A stretch of 21,276 nt of DNA from Pseudomonadota bacterium (GTDB lineage Bacteria; Pseudomonadota; Gammaproteobacteria; Steroidobacterales; Steroidobacteraceae), in the NCBI GenBank assembly GCA_021808035.1, contig JAKBCG010000005.1:1-21276 (forward strand). Reading direction: 5' to 3'. Positions 7,069 to 13,779 of the stretch are shown one piece after another (positions within the stretch are counted from its first letter, which is position 1; every line of letters starts with the position of its first letter). The position numbers and the translations under genes are program-made. The notes below the pieces were generated by a model. The model was not told the DNA's origin. It saw only the letters and a program-made list of their open reading frames with translations, and did no database searches.

Positions 7069-7863
7069 TCACTTCGCGTATTGAAAGCCCGCCGTGCCGA
7101 GTTCCGGCAGCGTCCCGACGATGCCCGGCGTCAGCACGGCGCCGGGGATCAGGTGGTTCGTGAACTCCGCGCCCATCCTCGCAAGGCTGAGCTTGTCCGG
7201 ATTCACGCCCGTCGCATGCAACCTCGAGGACAGCTCGAAGATCGCATTGTGGCATGCGAGGAACACGACGCCGCGCGCCTGCAAGGTCGGGATGCTGTTG
7301 TCCTTCGGCGAGAACACGCCCGCCGGGTCTTCGAAGTCGGCTGCGTCGGCGTGCGCCGCCGCGGGGACGTCGAGGAACGAGTTGCGCGCGAATTTTCCGC
7401 CGGTGAGCTTCGCAAGCCCGTATTTGTCCCACAGGTACTGGTCGTACAGCGCAAGATGGGCGGTCCCATGGGTCGCAGAGACGACGAGGAAGTCCGGATG
7501 CTTGAACGCCCAGATCTGCGCGTTCAGCGAGTTGCGCATCAGGTTGAGCCAGGGACTGTCGATCGCGGTGTTGTCCCAGACCTGCTTCGGGCCGCCCCGG
7601 TAATGAGTCAGCAAAGCCAGGGCCTCGTGGTCCCATTGTTCCGGCGACGCGACGATCATCGGCACTTCCTTGAAATCGCGGCGGCGCGGCGCCTTCGCGA
7701 GCGCGGCGATCAGCGCCTTGAGATGTCCGCCGCCGGACTCGATCAGCGATGGGAGCGGCGTGCTCGCAGGTTGCGCGCGGGCGGATGCAAAGGGGTCCAA
7801 CGCCATGCCGGCGATGCCGGTCGTCGCGACGATGCCCAGGAGATCTCTGCGGGTGACGGTCAT
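7069..7863 (-). CDS. Tat-exported DsrE/F-like protein
   Basis: The 264-residue protein opens with a twin-arginine signal (TRRDLLGIVATTGIAGMAL, Arg5-Arg6), so it is probably exported folded to the periplasm. The mature part has a DsrE/F-like look, with RGVVFLACHNAIFELSSRL at 198-215. Cys204 is the only cysteine visible in the protein and sits where sulfur-carrying DsrE-type proteins place theirs. Other conserved-looking segments are GGPKQVWDNTAIDSPWLNLMRNSLNAQ (90-116) and PDFLVVSATHGTAHLALYDQYLW (123-145). Similar proteins are often labelled only 'Tat' proteins. Its place ahead of a binding protein and DoxDA suggests a role in periplasmic sulfur handling; that is inference. AAGGAG lies 9 bases before the ATG. 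It is probably the first gene of a three-gene operon. Confidence 0.7.
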   Translation of the reverse strand: MTVTRRDLLGIVATTGIAGMALDPFASARAQPASTPLPSLIESGGGHLKALIAALAKAPRRRDFKEVPMIVASPEQWDHEALALLTHYRGGPKQVWDNTAIDSPWLNLMRNSLNAQIWAFKHPDFLVVSATHGTAHLALYDQYLWDKYGLAKLTGGKFARNSFLDVPAAAHADAADFEDPAGVFSPKDNSIPTLQARGVVFLACHNAIFELSSRLHATGVNPDKLSLARMGAEFTNHLIPGAVLTPGIVGTLPELGTAGFQYAK

Positions 7864-7934
7864 GGTGATCTGCTCCTTGCCATACGGTTGCCATGCGGTT
7901 CCCGCGAACCCCGGGCGCCGCGAAATGTATCGAG

Positions 7935-7950
7935 ATTTGCTAATATTTGC
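7935..7950. promoter_or_regulatory. Direct repeat in an AT-rich island between divergent genes
   Basis: ATTTGC-TAAT-ATTTGC repeats a hexamer with a 10-bp period, one helical turn, inside an unusually AT-rich stretch (about 7921-7970, also containing GGATATTAAG) of otherwise very GC-rich DNA. It lies about 72-87 bases upstream of the Tat/DsrE-like start at 7863 and some 200 bases before the YbjQ-family start at 8146. It is a plausible promoter or operator for the sulfur cassette. I could not assign clear -35/-10 boxes. The rest of the 282-base gap shows no gene. Confidence 0.4.
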
Positions 7951-8145
7951 GGACAGCCCTGGATATTAAGCCCGACGTCCTGCGATGCGCAATCCTTCCG
8001 GGTCGGCGCCAACCGGGGGTGGCGCACCGTGGTCCCCGAACGGTTGCGGGTTGACCGGCTGTGGCCGCCCGCCGACAATCCCCCCCAGATACGGTCGCCC
8101 GTTGCCGCGCCGCGGCGGCCCGCGCTCCGCAGAGGAGTCCCAGCG

Positions 8146-8469
8146 ATGCTCGTCGTCACCACCGAGAACGTCCCCGGTCAGCGCGTCTCGCAGGTCAAGG
8201 GCCAGGTCTTCGGCGTCGTCGTTCGCAGCCGCGGAATCGGCGGCAACGTGATGGCCGGCCTGCGTTCGCTGGTCGGCGGAGAGATCCACGAATACACCCA
8301 GATGCTCGAGGAGGCGCGCCGCCACGCGCTCGATCGGCTGGTTACGAACGCGCGGGCGATGGGCGCGAACGCCGTGGTGATGATGCGATTCGACTCCGCC
8401 GAGATCGGACAGACGATGAGCGAGATCGTCGCGTACGGCACCGCGGTCGTGATCGAGCCTGCGACCTGA
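8146..8469 (+). CDS. YbjQ-family protein (heavy-metal-binding domain)
   Basis: The 107-residue protein fits the YbjQ/UPF0145 family (Pfam PF01906) over its whole length. It starts with MLVVTTENVPGQRVSQVKGQVFGVVVRS and continues with LVGGEIHEYTQMLEEARRHALDRLVTNARAMGANAVVMMRFDS and a closing AYGTAVVIEP strand. Family members form small pentameric rings; the 'metal-binding' name is historical and the role is not established. The ATG was chosen because the family begins there and GAGGAG lies 8 bases upstream, although the frame is open for more than 1 kb before it. The next gene follows after 10 bases and is likely co-transcribed. Confidence 0.9.
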   Translation: MLVVTTENVPGQRVSQVKGQVFGVVVRSRGIGGNVMAGLRSLVGGEIHEYTQMLEEARRHALDRLVTNARAMGANAVVMMRFDSAEIGQTMSEIVAYGTAVVIEPAT

Positions 8470-8479
8470 AGGGACGCGA

Positions 8480-8776
8480 ATGCTGCCGATCGTGCTGTAC
8501 GCGCTCGGCGCGATCCTGCTGATCGGCGCCGGCGTGGCGGCGGTGACCGGCATGTTCGTCATGTTCGTGCCCCAATTGCTGATCGCAGGAGCGTTGCTCG
8601 TCGTCGGCCTCGCGATCGAGCGCTGGCGGTACAAGCCGTTGATCGAGACCGGCCCTGATGCCGCATGGACCGATACCGGCGAGCGTTTCGTCGATCCGTC
8701 GAGCGCTCGCCTGACCGCGGTCTATTTCGATCCGCGCGACGGCACACGCCACTACGTCGTCGCGCCGCGCCGCTGA
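8480..8776 (+). CDS. Small two-helix membrane protein, unknown function
   Basis: The 98-residue protein has two hydrophobic helices (about 4-24 and 27-47) that probably form a hairpin in the inner membrane. A polar tail follows, with the regular-looking segment TGERFVDPSSARLTAVYFDPRDGTRHYV (67-94). I do not recognise a named family. AAGGGA lies 5 bases before the ATG. Its 10-base distance from the YbjQ-family gene suggests one transcript, and perhaps membrane anchoring or partnering of the YbjQ ring, which is speculative. Confidence 0.75.
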   Translation: MLPIVLYALGAILLIGAGVAAVTGMFVMFVPQLLIAGALLVVGLAIERWRYKPLIETGPDAAWTDTGERFVDPSSARLTAVYFDPRDGTRHYVVAPRR

Positions 8777-8849
8777 CGCCCCGGCGCACGTCGCCGTCGT
8801 TCGCACCCGGTTGCAACCCAACCGCCATCCAAGCGTCACGCAACGTTCA

Positions 8850-8878
8850 GGAACTTTCCGCAAGATCGGCGGATCGAA
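8850..8878 (+). promoter_or_regulatory. Candidate ECF-sigma promoter of the sugar nucleotidyltransferase gene
   Basis: GGAACTT (8850-8856), the exact RpoE-type -35 motif, is followed after 17 bases by TCGAA (8874-8878), a partial match to TCTRA. The start would be near 8885, about 44 bases before the ATG at 8929. The outer-membrane barrel gene has a similar pair. The -10 and the spacer length are the weak points. Confidence 0.4.
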
Positions 8879-8928
8879 CCGCAAGACGTCGTCTCTCGAT
8901 GCACGCGCGGTAACCGGAGGAATGAGCG

Positions 8929-9915
8929 ATGAACGATCCGGTGGAACCTTGGTCGATCGTGCTCGCGGCCGGCGCGGGCACGCGGCTCCAGAGCCTGACG
9001 AGCGACCCCGCGGGAGCCGCGACGCCAAAACAGTTCTGCTCGTTGTATGGCGCGACGACGCTGCTCGGCGACGCGCTGCGGCGGGCGCAGGCGGTGTCGT
9101 CGCCGGAGCGCGTCGGAACGATCGTCGCCGCCCAGCATCGACGCTGGTGGCGGAGCGAGGTCGACGATCTGCGTCCCGAGAACGTGTTCGTCCAGCCGGA
9201 GAATCGCGGTACCGCCAACGGCATCCTGCTGCCGACGCTGCATATCGCCGCGCGCGAGCCCGACGCGGTGATCGTGTGGCTGCCGTCCGATCACCACGTC
9301 GAGGACGAAGCGGTCCTCGGCACGGCGCTTCGCGAGGGGGCGACGCTGGCGCGCGAGACATCGGGCCTGCTGCTGCTCGGCATCGAGCCGGAAGAAGCGG
9401 ACGGTGAACTCGGCTACGTCGTGCCGGATGTCGAGATCGCCGCAGTCGTTCACACGGGCCATTCCTTCGTGGAGAAGCCCGCGGCGTCGATCGCGGCCGA
9501 CCTCCTCGCTCGCGGCGCATTGTGGAATTCCTTCATCTTCGCCGCGACCGCTCGCGCGTTGCTCGCACTCTTCGAGCGGCGGTTGCCCGGGCTGGTCGAA
9601 CGCATGCAGCACGCCCTCGAGCGCGATGGTTACCGTTGCGACGGCGGCGCGGCGCTCAGCGCCGAATATTCCGAGATGCGCCCGCTCGACTTTTCGCGCC
9701 ATTTGCTCGCCGGCGCGGAACCCGACCTCATCGTGAAGCGGGTTCCGGCCTGTGGATGGAACGACCTCGGGACGCCGCGCCGGCTTGCCGCGACCCTCGG
9801 CCGGCGCCCCGGCGTCACCGCCGTCGCGCTCGACGGCGCGCGGGTCGACCGGCCGTGCCTTGCGGCCCGGCATGTCCGTCAACGCGTCGCCGAGGCGGCC
9901 GCGATCGCGCGCTGA
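8929..9915 (+). CDS. Mannose-1-phosphate guanylyltransferase-like nucleotidyltransferase
   Basis: The 328-residue protein is a sugar-1-phosphate nucleotidyltransferase (Pfam PF00483). The nucleotide-binding signature LAAGAGTRLQSLTSD is at about 12-26, with PKQF just after. ENRGTANGILLPTLHIA, VIVWLPSDHHV (metal/sugar site), GELGYVVPD, FVEKPAA and LWNSFIFAAT follow in the order seen in GDP-mannose pyrophosphorylases. RPLDFSRHLL and VPACGWNDLGTPRRL close the catalytic domain. It lacks the C-terminal cupin (mannose-6-phosphate isomerase) domain of long ManC enzymes. The likely product is GDP-mannose for exopolysaccharide, LPS or glycosylation; another hexose-1-phosphate is possible. GGAGG lies 8 bases before the ATG. 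An ECF-like promoter precedes it, which would tie it to envelope stress. No other polysaccharide gene is in the window. Confidence 0.85.
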   Translation: MNDPVEPWSIVLAAGAGTRLQSLTSDPAGAATPKQFCSLYGATTLLGDALRRAQAVSSPERVGTIVAAQHRRWWRSEVDDLRPENVFVQPENRGTANGILLPTLHIAAREPDAVIVWLPSDHHVEDEAVLGTALREGATLARETSGLLLLGIEPEEADGELGYVVPDVEIAAVVHTGHSFVEKPAASIAADLLARGALWNSFIFAATARALLALFERRLPGLVERMQHALERDGYRCDGGAALSAEYSEMRPLDFSRHLLAGAEPDLIVKRVPACGWNDLGTPRRLAATLGRRPGVTAVALDGARVDRPCLAARHVRQRVAEAAAIAR

Positions 9916-9916
9916 C

Positions 9917-9938
9917 CCGCGCGTCGATTGGCGCGCGG
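9917..9938 (+). terminator. Hairpin directly after the nucleotidyltransferase stop
   Basis: CCGCGCG and CGCGCGG form a 7-bp stem with an 8-base loop, beginning one base after the stop codon. No T-run follows, so termination is uncertain. Confidence 0.3.
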
Positions 9939-10020
9939 CGGGGCTCGACAGGATCGGGCCGCGGCGCGCAAGATCGCGTCCGGCGGGAGCGAACGAGAAC
10001 GATCGGCCGGGAGAGGCGCG

Positions 10021-10353
10021 ATGGGATTCAGCGACGCGGTCAAGCGGTGCTTCTCGAGGTATGCGCAGTTCCAAGGGCGCGCGTCACGCCCGGAATACTG
10101 GTGGTTCTGGCTGTTCGTGTTCGTGGTCACTGCCGCGGCCCGGATCCTCGGTGACTTCGTGAACGCGATCACCGCGCTCGTGATGATCCTGCCACTGGTC
10201 TCGGTCGGTGTTCGCCGGCTCCACGACACCGGACGGAGCGGCTTCTGGCTGCTGCTGGGGTTCATACCGGTCGTCGGTTGGATCGTCGTCCTGATCTTCC
10301 TGGTCGAGCGGGGATTCCCGGGTCCGAACGACTACGGGCCGCCGGACGGCTGA
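10021..10353 (+). CDS. DUF805 inner-membrane protein
   Basis: The 110-residue protein carries the DUF805 (Pfam PF05656) signature: an N-terminal FSRYAQFQGRASRPEYWWFWLF segment, hydrophobic helices at about 26-48, 50-68 and 80-98, and the hallmark VGVRRLHDTGRSGFW before the last helix. It resembles E. coli YhaH/YhaI-type proteins. The function of the family is unknown. The ATG at 10021 was chosen because the family starts there; GGGAGAGG lies just upstream. It is convergent with mtnK, with only 25 bases between the stop codons. Confidence 0.92.
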   Translation: MGFSDAVKRCFSRYAQFQGRASRPEYWWFWLFVFVVTAAARILGDFVNAITALVMILPLVSVGVRRLHDTGRSGFWLLLGFIPVVGWIVVLIFLVERGFPGPNDYGPPDG

Positions 10354-10378
10354 ATCACCCCGGGGCGGCGCGTCGGGC

Positions 10379-11656
10379 TCAAGCCGCGGCGATCTCCGGC
10401 AGTGCCGCCAGCGCATCCTCGATCGACCCATATTCCCGGCGTCGCGCGAGCCAGTGCCTCGCGATTCCGAGCGCGCTGCGCTCACAGCAGGCGCGCCTCG
10501 CCGGGTCGGCGATGTCGTCGAGGTCCGCAACGTGCGCAAAGCCGACGACCCGGCGGATCATCTTGCAGGCTGCATAGCCCAGCATGTCGGCGAACAATGC
10601 ATCCAGATACTGTCGTCGCGCCGATTCGAGCGCCGCCCCGTCGCCGGGTTCGCGGAACAGCGCCGCGGGCCATGCGTCGCCATGTCCTGCCGTCCGCCAT
10701 AGACCCAGGAAGCGGTCGTGGAACGCCGTCCAGAACGCCCTTGCCTGCTCGAGGATCCAATCGCGATATGCGTCGCGTTCGCCGGGGCGAAGTGCGAGAC
10801 CGGGCTGGGCGCACCATGCCAGCACGAGGTTGCCGAGAAAAGCCCCCAGGTCGAATCCGAGCGGTCCATAGAACGCGAACTCCGGATCGATCACGCGCGT
10901 GTCCGCGTCCGTGACCATGATCGAACCGGAATGCAGATCGCCATGGATCAGCGCCTGCGTCTCGCCGAGGAACCGCCGGCCGAGTTCGGCGGCGGCCCCC
11001 TTTGCCGCGGCGTCACAACGCAGCGCCGCGACGTCGCGATCGAGGTGCGGGCGGGTATGGCGGTTGCGCGGGTGCTCGAAGTACGGATCGGTGAAGATCA
11101 GGTCGACCGAAATCCGGACCAGGTCGGTGTTGCCCGCGAAGCGGGCGATGCGATCGAATTTGCGCTCGAACGGCTCCGCCAGGTCGGACGTGAAAAATCC
11201 GGCGCGGGCGACGTAGTCACCGATGTCCTGCCCGACGCTCGCATAGCGATGGCCGGCGATCAGCCCGCGCCGCAGGATCACGTGCGGCGTCAAGCGCTCC
11301 ATCACGATCGCGTACTGGTCGGGATCGTAATGAAAGACGTGCGGAATCGCCGCGCCGACGTGCGGCGCGACGGCCGCATAGTAGGCCTGCTCGTAATAGG
11401 CCCGCTCGAGCGTCATCGGCCAGGAGGGCCCGGCGACTCGCAGGTAGGGGAGCGCTTGCTTCACGCAAATCGACCCCTCGGGACCGTCGACGATAAACAC
11501 GAGGTTCAGGTTGCCGTCGCCGACCTCGCGCGCCGTCCAGCGCCCCGGCGCGCCGCCGAGCCGTTCGCGCACCGCCGGCAATGCCGCGAGCCAATTCGCG
11601 AGCGATGCCGTCTCGAGCGTGCGGTAGCCGGCCGGTACCTGCGCCGTCGTGTTCAT
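10379..11656 (-). CDS. mtnK: 5-methylthioribose kinase
   Basis: The 425-residue protein phosphorylates 5-methylthioribose at C1 with ATP in methylthioadenosine salvage. It has an aminoglycoside-phosphotransferase-like kinase fold: REVGDGNLNLVFIV (43-56, glycine loop), ICVKQALPYLRVAG (63-76, ATP lysine), the catalytic loop LIHGDLHSGSIMV (236-248, Asp240) and the metal-binding VIDPEFAFYGPLGFDLGAFLGN (255-276). All match MtnK. The ATG overlaps the aldolase stop as ATGA, so translation is probably coupled. In the DHAP shunt MtnK can also act on 5-deoxyribose, allowing 5'-deoxyadenosine salvage. It is the last gene of the mtnA-ald2-mtnK operon. Confidence 0.95.
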   Translation of the reverse strand: MNTTAQVPAGYRTLETASLANWLAALPAVRERLGGAPGRWTAREVGDGNLNLVFIVDGPEGSICVKQALPYLRVAGPSWPMTLERAYYEQAYYAAVAPHVGAAIPHVFHYDPDQYAIVMERLTPHVILRRGLIAGHRYASVGQDIGDYVARAGFFTSDLAEPFERKFDRIARFAGNTDLVRISVDLIFTDPYFEHPRNRHTRPHLDRDVAALRCDAAAKGAAAELGRRFLGETQALIHGDLHSGSIMVTDADTRVIDPEFAFYGPLGFDLGAFLGNLVLAWCAQPGLALRPGERDAYRDWILEQARAFWTAFHDRFLGLWRTAGHGDAWPAALFREPGDGAALESARRQYLDALFADMLGYAACKMIRRVVGFAHVADLDDIADPARRACCERSALGIARHWLARRREYGSIEDALAALPEIAAA

Positions 11657-12396
11657 CGGGGTTCTTCCCGCGTTCCCGGCGGTGGATCCGTGATTCGGAT
11701 CAGGTCCGGATCCGCGTCGTCCTGCCGGCCATAGGTCGCGAACCGGTCGAACACCTCGCGCATCTGCGCCGCGGTGAGCACTGCGACATTCCCGAGCCCG
11801 AGCGCGATCCGGGAGTTCTCCGCGAGGTCTTCGATTTCGGCCGCGAGGCCGAGGGTCGCTTCGAGGTCGGATCCGACGCACAGCACGCCGTGATTCGCGA
11901 GCAGGCAGGCCCGCCGTCCGGTGAGCGCCGCGAGCGCGGCCTCCGACAAGGCCTGTGTGCCGAACGTCCGGTACGGTGCGCAGCGCACGTCCTCGCCGCC
12001 AGCCGCCGCCACCATGTAATGGAATGCCGGTATACCCCGTCCGGTGCAGGCGAGCGCGGTGGCCTCACGCGAATGGGTGTGCACGATCGCGGCGACCTCT
12101 GGCCGCGCCCGGTACAGATCGCGATGGATGCGCCACTCGCTCGACGGCCGTCGGCCACCTCGCCAGCGCCCGTCGAGGTCGACGAGCGCCACGTCGTCGG
12201 ACCGCAGTGCGTCATAGGGCGTCCCGGTCGGGCTGACGAAGAAGCGATCGGTATCCCGCCGGACGGAGACGTTGCCGGCGGTGCCGACGATGAGCCCCTC
12301 GCGGACCAGCCGGCGGCAACCGTCGATCACCGCGGCACGAAGCGCCTGATCCCTGCGCCACTCGACGTCTGCCGCGTGCGTCGCCGATCCGGTCAT
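11653..12396 (-). CDS. ald2: FucA-like class II aldolase, probable 5-methylthioribulose-1-phosphate aldolase
   Basis: The 247-residue zinc aldolase closely resembles L-fuculose-1-phosphate aldolase: GTAGNVSVR (38-46), PTGTPYDAL, PSSEWRIH (84-91) with catalytic Glu87, HTH (His106, His108) and NHG (His169) as zinc ligands, and IPAFHYMVAAAGGEDVRCAPYRTFGT. The spacings Glu87-His106 and His108-His169 equal those of E. coli FucA (E73-H92, H94-H155). Lying between mtnA and mtnK, it most likely splits 5-methylthioribulose-1-phosphate into DHAP and methylthioacetaldehyde, as Ald2 does in Rhodospirillum rubrum and pathogenic E. coli. It looks less like MtnB dehydratase, and the later genes of the classic pathway (mtnC/W/X/D) are absent nearby. 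The ATG at 12396 overlaps the mtnA stop as ATGA. A true fuculose role is unlikely in this setting. Confidence 0.85.
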   Translation of the reverse strand: MTGSATHAADVEWRRDQALRAAVIDGCRRLVREGLIVGTAGNVSVRRDTDRFFVSPTGTPYDALRSDDVALVDLDGRWRGGRRPSSEWRIHRDLYRARPEVAAIVHTHSREATALACTGRGIPAFHYMVAAAGGEDVRCAPYRTFGTQALSEAALAALTGRRACLLANHGVLCVGSDLEATLGLAAEIEDLAENSRIALGLGNVAVLTAAQMREVFDRFATYGRQDDADPDLIRITDPPPGTREEPR

Positions 12397-13484
12397 CGGT
12401 CCGCTCGCCGCTCGGGATAGAGTCCGAGGAGCCCGTCGCCGGTCGCGGGGCATACGCCGCGCTCGGTGATCAAGCCGGTCACCAGTCGCGCAGGAGTGAC
12501 GTCGAACGCAAGGTTCAACGCCGGGCTTCCCACCGGCACGACCCGTACGGTCGCCAACCCGCCGCCGTCGGCGAGGCCGGTCAGGTGCGTCAACTCGCGC
12601 TCGGGACGCTCTTCGATCGGAATCTCCTCGCCGTGCGCGATCGACCAGTCGATCGTGCTTGCCGGCAACGCTGCGTAGAACGGCACGCCGTTGTCGTGCG
12701 CCGCGAGCGCCTTCAGGTAGGTACCCACCTTGTTGCAGATGTCCGCGGTCGCGGTGGCTCGGTCGCTGCCGACGATCACCACGTCGACGCGGCCGGTCTG
12801 CATCAGGTGTCCCCCGAGGTTGTCGGCGATGACCGTATGGGGCACCCCGTGGGCGGCAAGTTCGAATGCGGTCAGGGAAGCGCCCTGATTGCGTGGTCGG
12901 GTCTCATCCACCCAGATGTGCAGGGCGAGTCCTTCGTCGTGCGCACGATAGACCGGTGCGAGCGCAGTGCCCCAGTCGACGCAGGCAAGCCAGCCGGCAT
13001 TGCAGTGTGTCAGCACGTTCAGGGGCCTGGCGCTCGCTGCGCCGGCGAGACGGCGCAGCAGCGCGGCGCCGTGTTCGCCGATCGCCCGGCATTGCGCGAC
13101 GTCGTCGTCGCAGATCGCGGTGGCCTCCCGGAAAGCGGCGTCGGCGCGTGAGGCGGGTGCGACGTGCGTGAGTGCCAGGCGCATCCGGTCGAGCGCCCAC
13201 GCCAGGTTGTGAGCGGTCGGCCGGGTGGCGAGCAGCGCTCGCGCGGCGGCTTCGATCGAGCGGTCCGACGGATCCTCGCGCACCGCGAGCGCAAGCCCGT
13301 AGGCCGCGGTCGCGCCGATCAGCGGCGCGCCCCGCACGATCATCGTGGCGATCGCGCGCGCGGCATCGGCGAGCGAGCGCAGATCGACGGTCGCGAATTC
13401 GAACGGCAGGCGCGACTGGTCGATGACCCGTACCGCGCCGTCGGCCAGCCAGAGGGTACGATAGGAGACGCCCGCGACTTTCAC
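12393..13484 (-). CDS. mtnA: Methylthioribose-1-phosphate isomerase
   Basis: The 363-residue protein converts methylthioribose-1-phosphate to methylthioribulose-1-phosphate. It has the MtnA/eIF2B-like fold with RGAPLIGATAAYG (51-63), THCNAGWLA (159-167, catalytic Cys161), DETRPRNQGASLTAFEL (193-209), DNLGGHLMQTGRVDVVIVGSDRA (221-243, Asp241) and NKVGTYLKALAAHDNGVPFYAALPASTID. With the GTG at 13484 as start, the catalytic residues fall almost on the B. subtilis numbering (C160, D240), which supports that start. No Shine-Dalgarno sequence is visible; TAAGAT ends 7 bases before the GTG, so a leaderless mRNA is possible. It is the first gene of a three-gene operon whose neighbours are joined by ATGA overlaps. 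Confidence 0.94.
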   Translation of the reverse strand: MKVAGVSYRTLWLADGAVRVIDQSRLPFEFATVDLRSLADAARAIATMIVRGAPLIGATAAYGLALAVREDPSDRSIEAAARALLATRPTAHNLAWALDRMRLALTHVAPASRADAAFREATAICDDDVAQCRAIGEHGAALLRRLAGAASARPLNVLTHCNAGWLACVDWGTALAPVYRAHDEGLALHIWVDETRPRNQGASLTAFELAAHGVPHTVIADNLGGHLMQTGRVDVVIVGSDRATATADICNKVGTYLKALAAHDNGVPFYAALPASTIDWSIAHGEEIPIEERPERELTHLTGLADGGGLATVRVVPVGSPALNLAFDVTPARLVTGLITERGVCPATGDGLLGLYPERRADR

Positions 13485-13779
13485 CCGCGCGATCTTAACC
13501 GATCTCCGGCAGCCCTCGGCGATTGTGCGTCCTGTCGCAGTTTGTCGAGCCGGCGCGCATCGCGGGTCGATGAATGCGGGCCGCGGCCGATAAGCCGGTG
13601 GATCCGCTGCGCATCGGCGTGGGGTCGGCTGCGCCGGATCGAGATTCGAACAACGATGCGCCCGGCGTTGACCGACGACTTCCCGCCGATGCTCGCCGAG
13701 CGAGTCGCACATCTTTCCCGGGCGATCCCGATCGCGGTGCCGCCGTGGGCTGACGCGGCCAATTCCTGAGCGCCGCCGA
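13485..13779. other. 295-base gap without a recognised gene
   Basis: This stretch lies between the NUDIX gene and mtnA, both on the minus strand. Short open frames on both strands have no start signals or family features that I can recognise. The minus-strand element TAAGAT (13497-13492) is a possible -10 box for mtnA. A GTTCGAATC-like string near 13650 recalls a tRNA T-loop, but no stems form around it. I see no riboswitch. Confidence 0.5.
13492..13497 (-). promoter_or_regulatory. Possible -10 element of mtnA (leaderless start)
   Basis: TAAGAT on the minus strand ends 7 bases before the mtnA GTG, so transcription would begin at or next to the start codon. There is no ribosome site in between, and no recognisable -35 box at the right distance. 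This is weak evidence on its own. Confidence 0.25.

Noticed and set aside
4851..7163. A 770-codon open frame on the plus strand opposite doxDA and the binding protein gene
   Set aside because: It is antisense to two genes with clear families and has Arg/Asp/His-rich composition with no domain. Long antisense frames are expected at this GC content.
7081..8145. A long N-terminal extension of the YbjQ-family gene
   Set aside because: The open frame continues upstream but is antisense to the Tat/DsrE-like gene. The family length, start motif and GAGGAG site all point to 8146.
11653..12396. MtnB (methylthioribulose-1-phosphate dehydratase) as the identity of the middle gene
   Set aside because: The sequence follows FucA closely in motifs and residue spacing, and no later mtn genes of the dehydratase route are present nearby. 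A small chance remains.
13640..13680. tRNA-like T-loop string (GTTCGAATC) on the minus strand
   Set aside because: The flanking bases do not form a T-stem and no acceptor, D or anticodon arms can be drawn.
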